DNA of 64,000 nucleotides, taken from Megascapheus bottae (taxonomy: Eukaryota > Chordata > Mammalia > Rodentia > Geomyidae). The translations under genes and the position numbers were made by a program. Positions 27,701 to 41,900 of this stretch are shown in pieces (positions within the stretch are counted from its first letter, which is position 1; each line of letters starts with the position of its first letter). The notes beneath the pieces are model-generated. The model made no database searches, was not told the origin of the DNA, and was given only the letters and a program-made list of their open reading frames with translations. The stretch spans positions 35,548,501 to 35,612,500 of the forward strand of contig JANJXV010000013.1 of NCBI GenBank assembly GCA_024803745.1, read 5' to 3'.

Positions 27701-28596
27701 AGAAACTAGGATCACAGACATGAGCCATGGAGTCCGGCTTTTCTTTTCTTTTTTGGCCAGTCTTGGGGTTGAACTCAGGGCCAGAGTACTGTCCTTGGGC
27801 TTTTTTAAAGCTAGCATGCTACAACTTGAGCCACAGCACCACTTCTGGTTTTTTCTGTGTATGCGGTACAGAGGAATTGAAACAAGTGTTTTATGCATGC
27901 TAGGCAGGCACTCGACCACTAAGCCATGCTCCCGGTCATCAAAGAACTTTTAACCTAGCTGGAAACAAAAACTAAACTTAGAAACTGAAGTTAGAATTTA
28001 AACTTAAGGGCTTGGAGCATGGCCTAGTGCATTCACAAAGCCCTGGGTTTGATTCATTGGTACCACATATACAGAAAAAGCCAGAAGTGGTGCTGTAGTT
28101 CAAATGGTAGAGCTCTAACCTTGAGGAAGCCTACGGACAGTGCTCAGGCACTGAGTTCAAGCCCCAGGACTGTAAAAAAAAATGTAAACTTAACTTGATT
28201 TATGTATGTTCCATCTCCTACAAAATTAAAAGAGAAAAGGAGTTCTAGGAAAAGTAAGTTTTAGTGAACAGAAGAAACCCAAGTCTTTACGAGAAAAGGG
28301 GTTTAATGCAAGTCTATGAAATTAAATTAGTTCCTTAAGGTTTTTTTGTTGTTTTTTAAATTTTTGTGGAATAGCCAAGTCATCTCATGTTAAGAATGTA
28401 TTCTAGAAATGTAGATTGCCCTGAGGATCCTGGTTCAAAGCCAGCCCAGGCACTAAAGTCTATGAGACTCTTAGCTACAATTAACCACCAGAAAACTGGA
28501 AGTAGCGCTGTGGCTCAACAGGCAGAGCAGTAAGCTTGAGTTGAAGAGCTCAGGGACAGCGCCCAGGTCCAGAGTTCTTTTTGGACCCATGACCAG

Positions 28597-28666
<70 letters not shown>

Positions 28667-31600
28667 AAGAAATATAATTGTGGTAAAAGGAAACAAAAAG
28701 AAAGCAGCTAAATTTGACACACTAAAAAAATGAGGTCACTAGCTGAGCTCAGCTGAGGTCAGCCACTGAGCTCAAACTGGAACAACAACAACAACAAAAA
28801 AGACAACACTCAGGCTAAATACTATTATTCCCCATTTAAGGAAGAAAAAGAGGCACAAGGATACTTAGTAACTCGCCCGAGGTTATGCAACTGTCATTTT
28901 TTCTTTTTGGAGTTAGTTTTACTATGTAGCCCAGGCTAACTTCAAACTTTCATAGAACTGAGTGTTTGTTTTTTTTCCTGTGTGTGTGTGTGTGTGTGTG
29001 TATCTGTGTATCTGTGCATGTGCATGTGTGTATGTGTCTAAGATTTTCTGTTCTATGCTAGTGCTCTACACTTGAGCTACAGTTCCATTCCAGTTTTTTG
29101 CTGGTTAATTATAGATAAGAGTCTCACAGACTTTCCCCCCTAGGCATAATTCTCAGATCTCAGTCTCCTAAATAGCTAGACTTACAGGAATAAGCCACTG
29201 GCATCCAGCTAGAACTGAGTTTTCAACTACTTCATTAGACTGCTCTCCAAAAACAATATGTCTCAGGGCACCAAGTTTGATGATGATCACTGAAGAAATT
29301 TAATTTTTGTCAGTTCTATGGCTTGAACTCAGGGCCAGTGCACTGTCCTTGGACACTTTTTGCTCAAGGCTAGCACTCTGCCACTTGAGCCACAGCGCCA
29401 CTTTTGGCTTTTTCTGTGTATGTGGTACTGAGGAATCGAATCCAGGGCTTCATGCATGCTAGGCAAGTTCTCTACCATGAAGCTACACTCCTGGCCCTGA
29501 AGGAGTACTTTTAATGCAGATCATTAAGAAACAAAATGATTGAAGGCAAAATGGTGAATGAAATTATGCTTTATCTAATAAATGTCACAGACTTACATTA
29601 TAAAAGCAATGAGGAATATTTATATTACAAAATGGAAATACATCCATAGAGTATATAGTATGTAAAAGCAGAATTTGGCTGGGAGACTGGCTCAGCTTGT
29701 AATTGCTGCTACTCAGAAGGATCAGGTTTAAAGCCAGCCCTGGCAGAAGAATCCACAAAACTTTTTTTTTTTTGACAGTCCTGGGGTTGAGCTCAGGGCC
29801 TGAGCACTGTCCTTGGACTTTCTCAAGTCTAAGCTAGAGCTCTACCACTTGAGCCACAGCACCACTTCTGGCTTTTTTCTACGTATGCAGAACCAAGGAA
29901 TCTAACCCGGGTCTTCGTGCATGCTAGGCAAGCACACTACCACTAGGCCAACCTCCAGCCCCAAATCCATGAAACTCTTATATCTAAGTGACCAACAAAA
30001 GCTGGAAGTGGGGTTGTGATTCAAGTGGTGGAGCATCAATGATCAGTGGAAAAACCCAAGTCAAAGCAACTGGCTTTGAGTTCAAGCCCTAGTCCTAACA
30101 AAGATAAAAAGTAAATGAGTGAGAATGTTGAACTTTTACTTGTATGCTGTTAACTGTTTTTTTTTTTACAATAAACACTTATTACTCTTCTAAATAAGAT
30201 TCCATTATTTTAACAATTATGACAAGTTCTGCTTTTTTATTTTTTCTCACTTGGTTGTGGGGCGTAGGCCCTGTCCCTGAGCTCTTCAGCTCAAGGCTAC
30301 CACCCTACCCCTTGAGCCTCAGCACCACTTCTGGTTTTCTAGTGGCTAATGGAGAAAAGAGTCTCTTGGACTTTTTAGTGCTTGGGCTGGCTTTGAACCG
30401 AGATCCTCAGATCTCAGTCTCCTTAGTAGCTAGGATTGCAGGCATGAGCCACAGTGCCCAGCTCTATCTCTCTCTTTATACTGCCCACAGTCACACAGAA
30501 AATGGTGCTGTGGCTAAAGCATAGCGCTAGCCTTAAGGAAAGCTCAGCTAAGGGCTTCAACTAAGGGACTGGGCTCTGTCCCTGAGCTTATGTGCTCAAG
30601 GCTAGCACTCTACCACTTGAGCCACCTAGATACTTCTGGCCTTTTCTGTCTATATGGGTACTGAGGATCAAATCAAGGGCTTCATGCCTGCTAGACAAGC
30701 ACTCTACCACAAAGCCACATTCCCAGCCATAACTCATTGCTTCTTTAAGCTATACACTGAATTATTTCAGTTCTCCAATTCGTTTGTTGTTGGTTGTGGG
30801 ACTTGAACTTTGGACCTCAGCATTATCCCCAAACTCTTCAGCTCAAGGCCACCCCCTATCCCTTGAGCCACAGTGCCACTTCTAGTTTTCTGGTGATTAA
30901 CTGGAGATAAGAATCTCATAGACTTTTTAGTGATGGGGTTTGGCTTTGAATCACGATCCTCAGATCTCAGACTCTTGAGTAGCTAAGATTACAGGCGTGA
31001 GCTACCTCGACCAGCTCCAATTCTTTTATCCATGCCTTATCTGTTAATAAATCAATTCTTTTTTTTTCCTGGTGCCAGGACTGGGGCTTGAAGTCAGGGC
31101 CTAGGTGCAATGCTAGGTGTTTTTGGTGTGCTGTCCCCCATTCTTTAGGGTCCCCCTCCCCACACACATAGCTATCACTCTATCACTCGAGCCATAGCTC
31201 TACTTCTGGACTTTTGGGGTGCCTTATGCACGAACTACGATTACAAATGTGAGCCACCAGTGTTGAACAATCAACACAATCTTAATTCTTTCCTATACGC
31301 TTAATTTTTTTTTTTTTCCTGGTGAGTCATAGGGCTTGAACTTGACCTGGGCTTTGTCCCTGAGCTCTTTACCTCAAGGCTACTGCATCTCAGGTCCTTC
31401 TGTGCCCTGGCTGGCTTTGAACCTTGATTCTCAGATCTCAGCCTCATGAGTAGCTAGGATTATAGGCTTGAGCCACTGTGCCCGGCCTACATGCTTAATT
31501 TTAAACACCTGAACTGTTTCCTTTCCTTGGGAGTTTTGTACATTCTCTGAAACCTAGTATGAAAGTACACTCTTCAAGAGGAGTTTGATTAAATTATTAT

Positions 31601-33041
31601 AAAGTACTTAGTGGAAGAATTCTGGAAGATTTCACCTGAAATTCAGTTTGAGGGTTTTTCTTCACCCCTTGGGACTGGGGTTTGAATGTAATGTCTCAGA
31701 TATGCTTAGTTTTTGAGCCATGCCTGACTTTTGCTGGTTTGGGAGATGGATTCTCACTGATTGTTCTGCCTCAGCTGTCTTTAAACCCCAGTCTTTCAGC
31801 AATCTTACTAGCCAGTTCCACTCTTCAGATCAAAAGAAATTTTCAGTGCCTTCTATGTTATAAAATGGTTCACTGTGAATAGAGCCTTTTGAGCATAGGA
31901 AAAGTTGTCCCATAGGACTTCTCTCAACTTGGGGGCAGGTTTGGGGTTTTGACTGTTGATATCTGAGCTCTGAGAAGCCTTCAAAAACGAAACAAATGTA
32001 TTTGGCAAATGTTCTCCCAAGAAGAACTTCCTCCCAGCAATGTTTGGTCTGGCAATTCCTGTGCTGTCAATTCATGAATGCTTATAAGATGTTCTAAAGT
32101 TCTATCTAGAAACTTTGTCTTCAGAAACAGATTTGAACTGAGTATCTGAAGCTGTTTATTTTTTTTGTGTGTGCCAGACCTGGAGCTTGAACTGAGAGCC
32201 TGGACACTGTCACTAAGCTGTTTTACTTAAGGCGAATGCTCTATCACTTGAGCACAGATCAGTTTTCAGCCTTTTGGTAGTTGATTGGAGATAAGAGTCT
32301 CATGAACTTTCCCGTTTGGTCTAGCTTCAAATAGTGACCTTCAGATCTCAGCGTCTAGAGTAGTTACAATTTATGTGCAAACCACCAGTGCTTGGCTTTT
32401 TTTTTTGGGGGGGGGGGGCCAGTCCTGAGACTCAGGACTGGACACTCAGGGCCTGGACACTGTCCTTGAGTTTTCTCAAGGTTAGCACTCTACCGCTTGA
32501 GCTGACTTTTTCTGTGTATGTGGTACCAAGGAATCAAATCCAAGGCTTCTTACATGGTAGGCAAGAACTCTCCTGGCAGTCAGGCTTAATTTTTTTTTTT
32601 TTGAGATGTCTTGCTAATTTTTCCTGAGCTGCACTTCAATTAGGGATTTCTACCTCCCAAGTAGCTAGGATTATAGATCTGTGCCACAATGCCTGACTCT
32701 CTTCAATGTTTTATTAACACCAACCTTTCAAAACTAAACAAAGTTAGAAAAAAATCTAGTTAGGGTTGCAGGTTTAACCTAGTGGTAGAGTGCTTGCCTG
32801 GCATGCACGAAGACTGGGATTTGATTCCTCGGTACCACATATAAAGAAAAAAGCCTCGGGCCGGGAGTTTGGCCTAGTGGTTAAAGTGCTTGCCTAGCAT
32901 GCACGAAGACCCGGGTTCGATTCCTTGGTACCACATACATAGAAAAAAGCCGGAAGTGGTGCTGAGGCTCAAGTGGTAGAGCTCTAGCCTTGAGAAAGTC
33001 CAAGGACAGTGCTCAGGCCCTGAGCTCAAGCCCAGGACTGG

Positions 33042-33081
<40 letters not shown>

Positions 33082-34383
33082 CCAAAAAAATATATGAAAA
33101 AAAAAATAAAGAAAAAAGCCAGAAATAGTGCTGCAGCTCAAGTGGTAGAGCTCTAGCCTTGAGAAAGTGCAAGGTCAGTGCCCAGGCCCTGAGTTTAAGA
33201 CCCAGGACTGGCAAAAAAAAAAAATTCAGCTGGGCACAGTGGCTCATACTTATAATCCTAGCTCCTCAGAAGGCTGAGATGTGAAGATCAAGGTTTAAAG
33301 CTAGCCCAGACACTAAAGTCTTTGAGACTCTTATCTCCAATTAACCAGTAGAAAACTGGAAGTGGTGCTTTGACTCAAAGGGTATGGTTGTAGCCTTGAG
33401 TTGAAGAGCTAAAGGACAGTGCCCAGATCCACAGTTCAAGCCCCACGACTGACAAAAAAAAAAAAAAAATCCAGTTAAGCAAATGCATTTTTTCTATATT
33501 ATGGTACTGTGGCTCAAGTGGTAGAGAAATTTCCTTTGATCTGAGGAATGGAACTGGCTAACTAGTAAGATTGCTGAAAGACTGGGGTTTAAAGACAGCT
33601 GAGGCAGAACAATCAGTGAGAATCCATCTCCCAAACCAGCAAAAGTCAGGCATGGCTCAAAAACTAAGCATATCTGAGACATTACATTCAAACCCCAGTC
33701 CCAAGGGGTGAAGAAAAACCCTCAAACTGAATTTCAGGTGAAATCTTCCAGAATTCTTCCACTAAGTACTTTATAATAATTTAATCAAACTCCTCTTGAA
33801 GAGTGATGTACTTTCATACTAGGTTTCAGAGAATGTACAAAACTCCCAAGGAAAGGAAACAGTTCAGGTGTTTAAAATTAAGCATGTAGGCCGGGCACAG
33901 TGGCTCAAGCCTATAATCCTAGCTACTCATGAGGCTGAGATCTGAGAATCAAGGTTCAAAAGCCAGCCAGGGCATAAGTGTGTGAAACTTTTTATCTACA
34001 ATTAACCACAGAAAAATGGAAGTGGTGCTGTGACTCAAAGTGGTAGAGCCTTGTACAAAATAGCTTAGGAATAGTACTCAGGGCCTGAGTTCAAGACCCC
34101 AAACCCAGACCCATCAAAAAACAAAAACAAAACAAAATGGCAAAATTGCTAACAAAAACAAAAAAGCAAAATGGCTAACCATATGTGTGTGTGTGTGTGT
34201 GTGCCAGGAATTGGCCTAGTGGTAGACTGCCTGCCTAGCATACAAGAAGCCCTGCCTGGGTTTGATTCCTCATATCACACACACAAAAAATGTAGGAAGT
34301 AGTGCTGTGGTTCAAGTGGTAGCCTTGGAAGGACTGGTAGAAAGAAAAAAATCTAAGTGTTATGTTTATGAAGTTAAAATAGA

Positions 34384-34446
<63 letters not shown>

Positions 34447-37400
34447 ATATAATTTTTTTTTTTTTTTTTGTGGGTCATGGAGCTTGAACTTGGCATGGCA
34501 CTGTACCTGAGCTTTTCAGCTCAAGGCTACTGCCCTATCCTCAAGTCAAGCCCCACTTCCCGTTTTCTAGAGGTTAATTGCACCAGGGCTGGCTTTGAAT
34601 CTTGATCCTCAGATCTCAGCCTCCTGAGTAGCTAGGATTACAGGTGAGCCATTACCACGCCCAGCTTAGAAATTCACATATTTCTTAGTTTACAAATGTA
34701 TTTTCTACTCATAACTTAGATTTTGGCATTATGCAAATAGTTAAACCTGTTAAAGGGATAAAGTAAATTGTTCTTTATTAATTCAACAAATCAAACCATG
34801 AAATTTTATAAAACATGTAAAAAATTCAATTGTTTGTGATAGTACATGTAAAAGCATCTCAGAAACATTATTCCAATACAGTTGTCTTAAACTTATTGTT
34901 TCCAGATAATTCTTTTTCTTTTTTTTGTTAGTCCTTGGGCTTTCCTCAAGGCTAACGCTCTACCACTTGAGCCACAGCACAACTTCCGGCTTTTCTATGA
35001 ATGTGGTACCAAGGAATCAAACCTGGGTCTTTTGGGCATGCTAGACAAGCATAATACCAGGCCAAACTCCCAGCTCCTCTTCCAGATAATTTTTAAAGAA
35101 ATAGAGTATTTCACCAGTCTAGCTACTCAGGAGGCCGAGATCTGAGGATTATCATTCAAAGCCATCCTATTCAGGAAAGTCTGTGGGACTCTTATCTCCA
35201 ATTAACCCCCAGAAAACAGAAGTGGAGCTGTAACTCAAAGAAGTAAAGCATTAGCTTCGAGCAAAAGAACTTAGGGATAGTCCCCAGACTCTTAGTTCCC
35301 GCCCTAAAATTGACAAAGTAAAGTAATTCTGGGTATCAGTGGCTCATGCTTATAATCCTAGCTACTCAGGAGGATTGTGACTTAAAGCTACTTCAGGCAG
35401 AAAAATCATAAGACTCTTAGCTCCAATTAATCAGCAAAAATCTATGAGTGATAAGGCCATAAATTCAAGCCCCAGTACCATCATATACACAAAGATAAAG
35501 TCAGGTGTTACACACCTGTAATATCACCACTTGAGAAGTTAAGGCAGGTAGGTAAGAGATTTTCAGGACAGCTAGGACAACATAGTAAGACTGTCTCAAA
35601 AGGAAGAAGACAAAAAAATGGTAATTTCTAGTATCAAAGAAGCTTATTTGGGCTGGGAGTGTCACCTAGTGGTAGAGTGCTTGCTTACCATGCACCAAAC
35701 TCTGGGTTCAATTTCTCAATACCACATACAGAGAAAAAGCTACAAGTGGTGCTTTTTTTTTAAAGTGGTAGAATATTAGCTTTGAGAAAGCTTAAGGATA
35801 GTGCTCAGACCCTGAGTTCAAGGACTGTGGGGGAGGGGGGAAAGTTTACTTTAAAACTTTGGAAGTTAAAGAATTAAAAAGACCATTTTCTTTCTCTCTT
35901 TTTTCCTAAAAACTTGTATGTTAACAGAAAATGTTAACAGAAATTCACAGAATTTTATATTCATGAGAATATACTCCTATAATCTGATATCATGCTATTT
36001 TTTTTTTTGCCAGTCCTGGGACTTGAACTCAGGGCCTGGGCACTGTCACTTGAGCCACAGTGCCACTTCCAGCTTTTTTCTGTGTATGTGGTATCAACCC
36101 AGGAGTTATGCATGCTAGGAAAGCACTCTACCACTAGGTTACACGGCCAGCCCCTTTTTTCATCTTTTTAAACAGGCTGTAACTCTAGAGCTCACGTGAA
36201 TCTTAAATTTACCATGAAGCCTAGGGTGGCTCAGTATCTCAGTATCTTGAGTGCTGGAATTATGGAGACCCACCTCTACCCACTGTAGATTTTTCTTTCA
36301 ATACATATTTATACCACTCTTACATGCCATCAATCTTTCTAAGCTCCAAGAACATATCAACTTGCAAAAGAGACAAATAAACCATAAGTAAACTGTTCAG
36401 TATATGAGAAGTAGGTATTATACATGAAAAGGAGAACAGAGTAAAAGAAAAAGATGTCTAGGGTGCCAGGAAAAGGCATGACAATTTAAAATAGTGATAG
36501 TGATTTGACTGAGAAAGTAACACTTTCAAAAAAAAATGAATAAAACAAAGGAGCTAGTAAAGAAGCTCTGTGGATAAACAGTGTAAGTATAGCATAAAAG
36601 CTTTAAAGTGGGAATATGTGAGGCATATGTTTTTTAGGAATACCAAAAAGACCAATGTGATTGGAGAGTTAACTTTACTATGTGGATTATCTGCTATTTA
36701 TCTACCAGGCACAAAATTTTACAAGGGGCAGTACTGTGGTTTGAACTCAACTCAAGGCTTACCACCTACTGGGCTGGTGGGTCTACCTTTTAAGCCACAC
36801 CCTTTGCTTATTTTGGAGATGGAGTGTAGACAACATTCCTATTGCCTGGCTAGCCTTGAACTACAACCCTCCAGATATCAGTGTGCCACCAGCATGCAGT
36901 TTATACTCTTTTGTATTTGAGACACTGTCTCATTATGTGCCAAGCTGGACTGGAGCTTGTGATTCTCTTGTCTCAGTATTGGGATTCAACATGTGTATCA
37001 CCACATCTTGTTCAATATCTTATACTTAAGTTGATACCCTAGTTATTACATTAATTTTCCATCACTAATCAGCCTACCTTATTACCAAGAGTAAAGAAAT
37101 AAACTCATAAAAAGGTAACTCTTTTGAAAAATGCTATTTCTATCTGAAATAGAACCCTGGTTATTGTAATATGGCTCACTAAAGTAGTCAAACCTAATAA
37201 AGCAGCATATTAATTTACAAAGGTTTCTTTACAAATCCTTATCTACTCTAATTGCTATACATTTAACATTCTTTCTAAAAGCAAACATTACTATGTCACC
37301 ACAATTATTCATATTAGCCTCTCTATACTCATTACCCAGAAGGGAAACCTTCTCAACAAATTTCTAAATTTTACAATATAAAAAAAATTAAAATTTTGTA

Positions 37401-38871
37401 ATTTGCAATATTTACCAACTTGACTTTTGACATGTTTGGAAACTGTTCATGTGCTTTTACTTTTCAAAACTTTAATTATACTTAAATATTCCAGAAGTAA
37501 CAGATATTTCAAAGACACCAAGACATTAATTTCAGGATCCCATTTAAAACTATATTTCAACTTTTGATAGTAGAATAAAAAAATAGTAAGTAGATCTTCA
37601 TAATATTGGCGATTTTTTTTTCTTTGCCAGTCCTGGGCTTGAGCTCAGTGTCTGAGCAGTCCTTGGGCTTTTTGAAGGCTAGAGCTCTACCATTTGAGCC
37701 ACAGCACCACTTCTGGTTTTTTTCTATGTATATGGTACTGAGGAATTGAACCCAGGTCTTCGTGCATGCTAGCTGGGCAAGCACTCTACCACTAGGCCAA
37801 ATTCCCGGCCCCAATATTGGCGATTCTTAATCCCTTTGGGAAGACTTAGTGTATATTTGCATGCTAACTCATTTAACAGAGGTGTGGGGGGAGTCTCTTT
37901 AGTTTCATTGATAAAATGTATAATAAACGTAAAAATATTGGCAATATTCGAGATTTTACACTCCCATATGAGCGATATTTCCACATCACAAACCTCTTTT
38001 TCTATGCAGTGTTAGTCAACTTTGAAACTATGTCACTGGACTGACGAGAAACTGACAATGTCTTTGGATTCATGATGAAAATATTTCTAGCAGTCAAAAA
38101 AATCCCACAAAACCCCCCCAAAACAAGAAGTCCCAATGAACAATTTCTCCCATATAAAACTCCAATGTATTAACATCACGTTTTCAAATTTTATAAAGAG
38201 TACTATAGCTTATTTCATAAGAGCCGAATATAACTAATGAAATCAAAAGAATGTCTTGTATCTTTCCATAGATAAGGAATATAGAAATATGTGTGACTGT
38301 ACATATATATACACACACATACCTACATACCACATACATAGTTTTTAAGAATTGAAGAACTTCCCATTCTAAGTTAACTTTGCATGCAGGAGAGTAAAGT
38401 GTAGCCATAATCATGTTATCTTAATCTTTCTTTCTCCTAGAGCAAAGCTTTATTACATTAGCCACTATAAAATCTTAGAGGTTCATGGATTTTTCTCCAA
38501 TGTTTCTCTGTAACAGTTTAGCTGGAATTCTACATTGGACCATTACATTCATGTTTCCATACTAAAGAAAAAAATGTATGTAAGTGTCCTGCTTTAAATA
38601 CTGAAATCACTAGAAGCAGAATTCAGCTTAAAAAACATAAGGCTATGGGGTTGGGAGTTTGGTCTACTGGTGGAGTGCTTTCCTAGCATGCACGAAGACC
38701 CAGGTTCAGTTCCCTTGCTATCACAAACATAGAAAATGCCCAAGTGATTAGGGGCGGGGGTGGGGGAAGGGAAATGGGGACCAAGACATGAGAAAGGGTA
38801 TCAATGTTTACGAAGTAATACACTTTCTATCTGGTGACTATAATGTAACCCTTCTATTAATTACAATAAAA

Positions 38872-38919
<48 letters not shown>

Positions 38920-41900
38920 AGAAAATGTTGAAGTGGTGCTGTGGCTCAAGTAGTAGAGCTCTAGCCTTGAGAAAGCCCAAGGAGAGGGCTCAGGCCCTGA
39001 GCTCAAGCCCCAGGACTGGAAAAAAAATACAAAAAAACAAAACAACAAAAAAAATTAGGCTAGGGGGCTGGAAATATGGCTTAGTGGTAGAGTGCTTGCC
39101 TAGCTAGCATGCATGAAGCTCTGGGTTCCATTCCTCAGCACAACATGAGGAGAAAAAAAGCTGGATGTGGTGCTGTGGCTCAAGTGGTAGAGTGGTAGCC
39201 GTGAGCACAGAGAGGCTCAGGGAGAGTGCCTAGGCCCTGAGTTTAAGCCCCAGGATTGGCAAATACATACATACATACATACATACATACATACATACAT
39301 ACATACCTACCTATATACGTACATACACACATACAAATTACACTGTGATTTAAAAACAAATGCATTACCTTTACTAATAGAGTTGTACAAGTCATATTGG
39401 CAGCAGTTTCCTACAAATGTTTGAAACACTTGTCCTCATTATGGTTCTTTCTATGGCTAACCTTTAATTGAATTCAGAAAATTTTCTAAATGTTACAAGA
39501 GAAGTATTTCTTAGGAACATATACATATATATTACAAAGTTATCCATAGCATCTAATAGTGGTGTAGAATGGGTTCACTTAGTAGACAGTGAATAACAAG
39601 ACATAACTAAAAATTAATGACTTTTAAAAATATTTTGAGGGGCCAGGAGTTTGGCCTAGTGGTAGAGTGCCTGACTAGCATGCACAAAGCCCTGGTTTCA
39701 ATTCCTCAGTATCATATACACAGAGAAAAGCCGGACATAGTGCTGTGGTAAAGCAGTAACCTTGAACACAGAGAGGCTGAGGGACAGTGCCCAAACCCTG
39801 AGTTCAAACCACAGGACTGGCTTAAAAAAAAAAAAAAGGATATTTACATCTATTGTCTTGTGTACGAAAAACATTACACTGGGTGTGTTGTGATGTGAAA
39901 CACCTGAAATCCTACCACTCATGAGGCTGAGGAAGGAGAATTGTAAGTTCAAGTCCAGTCAGAGATACAGAGTGAGACTAAAACCTTTTTTTACCTGCCT
40001 CAAAAACTTTTCCATAAAATTAGCAGTAATATAGAGTCACACTTAATTCTAATACAGTTCCATGCATGCCATCTTACTCAAGAGTAAGATCTACAAAAAT
40101 TACATTTTATTGCAAATTTACTAACACTGATAATAAATAGGTTAAGTTGTTCCTTAGCAGTAAAATGTTTTTAAGAGTATTCCTCTTGGGCCAGCAATGT
40201 GCTTAGCAGTAGAATGCTTGCCTAGCCATGGGTTCAATTCCTCAGTACCCCCAAAACAGAAAAAGTTCGAAGTCTGGAACTGTGGCTCAAGTGGTAGAGT
40301 GCTAGCTTTGAGCAAAATAAGTTCAGGAACAGTGCTCAGTCCAAAGTTCAAAGTTCAAGCCCCAAGACTGGCCAAAAAAAAAAAAAAAAAAAAGTACCCC
40401 TGTAAATTCAACAGCAAATTGTCTTCATTTGACTCTTAACTTATAATTTTACAGATTGGAAACAATTTCTTTCTTATGAGTTCTCATTTTAGTAGGGAGC
40501 AGCAACTAACGAATTGACAATTAAACAAAATACACAAAAAATAGTATTTGATACAGTATTCGAGTAATTTAACCAGGAAGAGAAATACAGGTATTAAAAA
40601 AGTGAATGAATCTAGAGCAGTTAGGGAACATGTGAGAAAATAGGCTATCAGAACACTACCAGTTTTTTAAGTGTGAAAATTATTGGGGTTTGGATCATAT
40701 AAACAGAAAAATACAAAGAACTGACTGACGGCAAAACAAAATAACAAAGACCCTAAGTGGAAGGCACACTGGTATTCACAATGTTTGAATATATCATAAG
40801 AATTTAGGAAGGGAAACGAGACTGGCTCATTTATCCACAGTAATTCAATGTAAGAGGTATTGGAAGACTGACTCCAATGGTCATTTCTATCACTCTGTTC
40901 AATACTGGGGTCACCTGCAAATGATATGCATTTCTTTACATAGAGAACATTTTATTACATTTCCATTCCACTACCCAAACTGACCATGTTAACTGTTACA
41001 GCAACAAAAGTAGTACATTTCTGACTTTACAGATGAGGCATATTTATCAGGAAAGGTTTTAAAACTGAAATGTTTGTCTGGTGTTTGTAGCTCATGCTTA
41101 TAATCCTAGCTACTCAGGAGACTAAAACACAAGGATTGTGGTTCAAAGCAAACCTGGGCAGCAAAGTCTGTGAGACGCTCATTTCCAAAGTTGGCCACCA
41201 AAAAGCCCGAAATGTGCTGTGGCTCAAATGGTAGAGTACTAGCCTTGACCAAAAAAAAAAAAAAAAAAAAAAAACCCACAGGGATAGTGCCCAGACTCTG
41301 AATTCAAATTCTAGAACTGGTATAAAGAAATAAACAAATTTTCAACATGGAATGTCATTTTTTAAGATGCCAGACTGTTTTGAAAACTCCAGAAAATGAA
41401 AGTTCACAGAACTTTTCTTATATAAAATATAAATGCACACACTCACACACCTTTTCAGTGCTGGGGATAGACTCCAGCTATAGCTCCTTAAAGTTATTTT
41501 TCTGAAGTAGTAAGAACTTCTTAATTGGTGCCTCAAATGGAGAAGTTAAACAAATTGTTTTAAAATATTAATAGGGGGGCTGGGAGTTTGGCCTAGTGGT
41601 AGAGTGCTTGCCTAGCATGCACGAAGACCCAGGTTCTATTCCTTGGTACCACATACATACAAAAAAGCCGGAAGTGGTGCTGAGGCTCAAGTGGTAGAGC
41701 TCTAGCCTTGAGAAAGACCAAGGACAGTGCTCAGGCCCTGAGCTCAAGCCCAGGACTGGCAAAATAAAAAAATAAAAAAAAATAAAAAGTTAATAGGTGT
41801 TATGAGACACACTAGTAATCCTAGAACGCAGAAAGCTTAGGCAGCAGCATTTCCTGAGCAGCCTGGGCTACATAGCAAGACCCTGTCTCAAAATATACAT

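Noticed and set aside
31682..31882. Identical peptide ([20 protein letters not shown]...) encoded at two places on opposite strands
   Set aside because: Not a gene pair. It results from the inverted duplication and lies in a degenerate SINE.
36570..36920. 116-codon plus-strand open frame
   Set aside because: It crosses from unique sequence into old antisense SINE remnants. No family resemblance.
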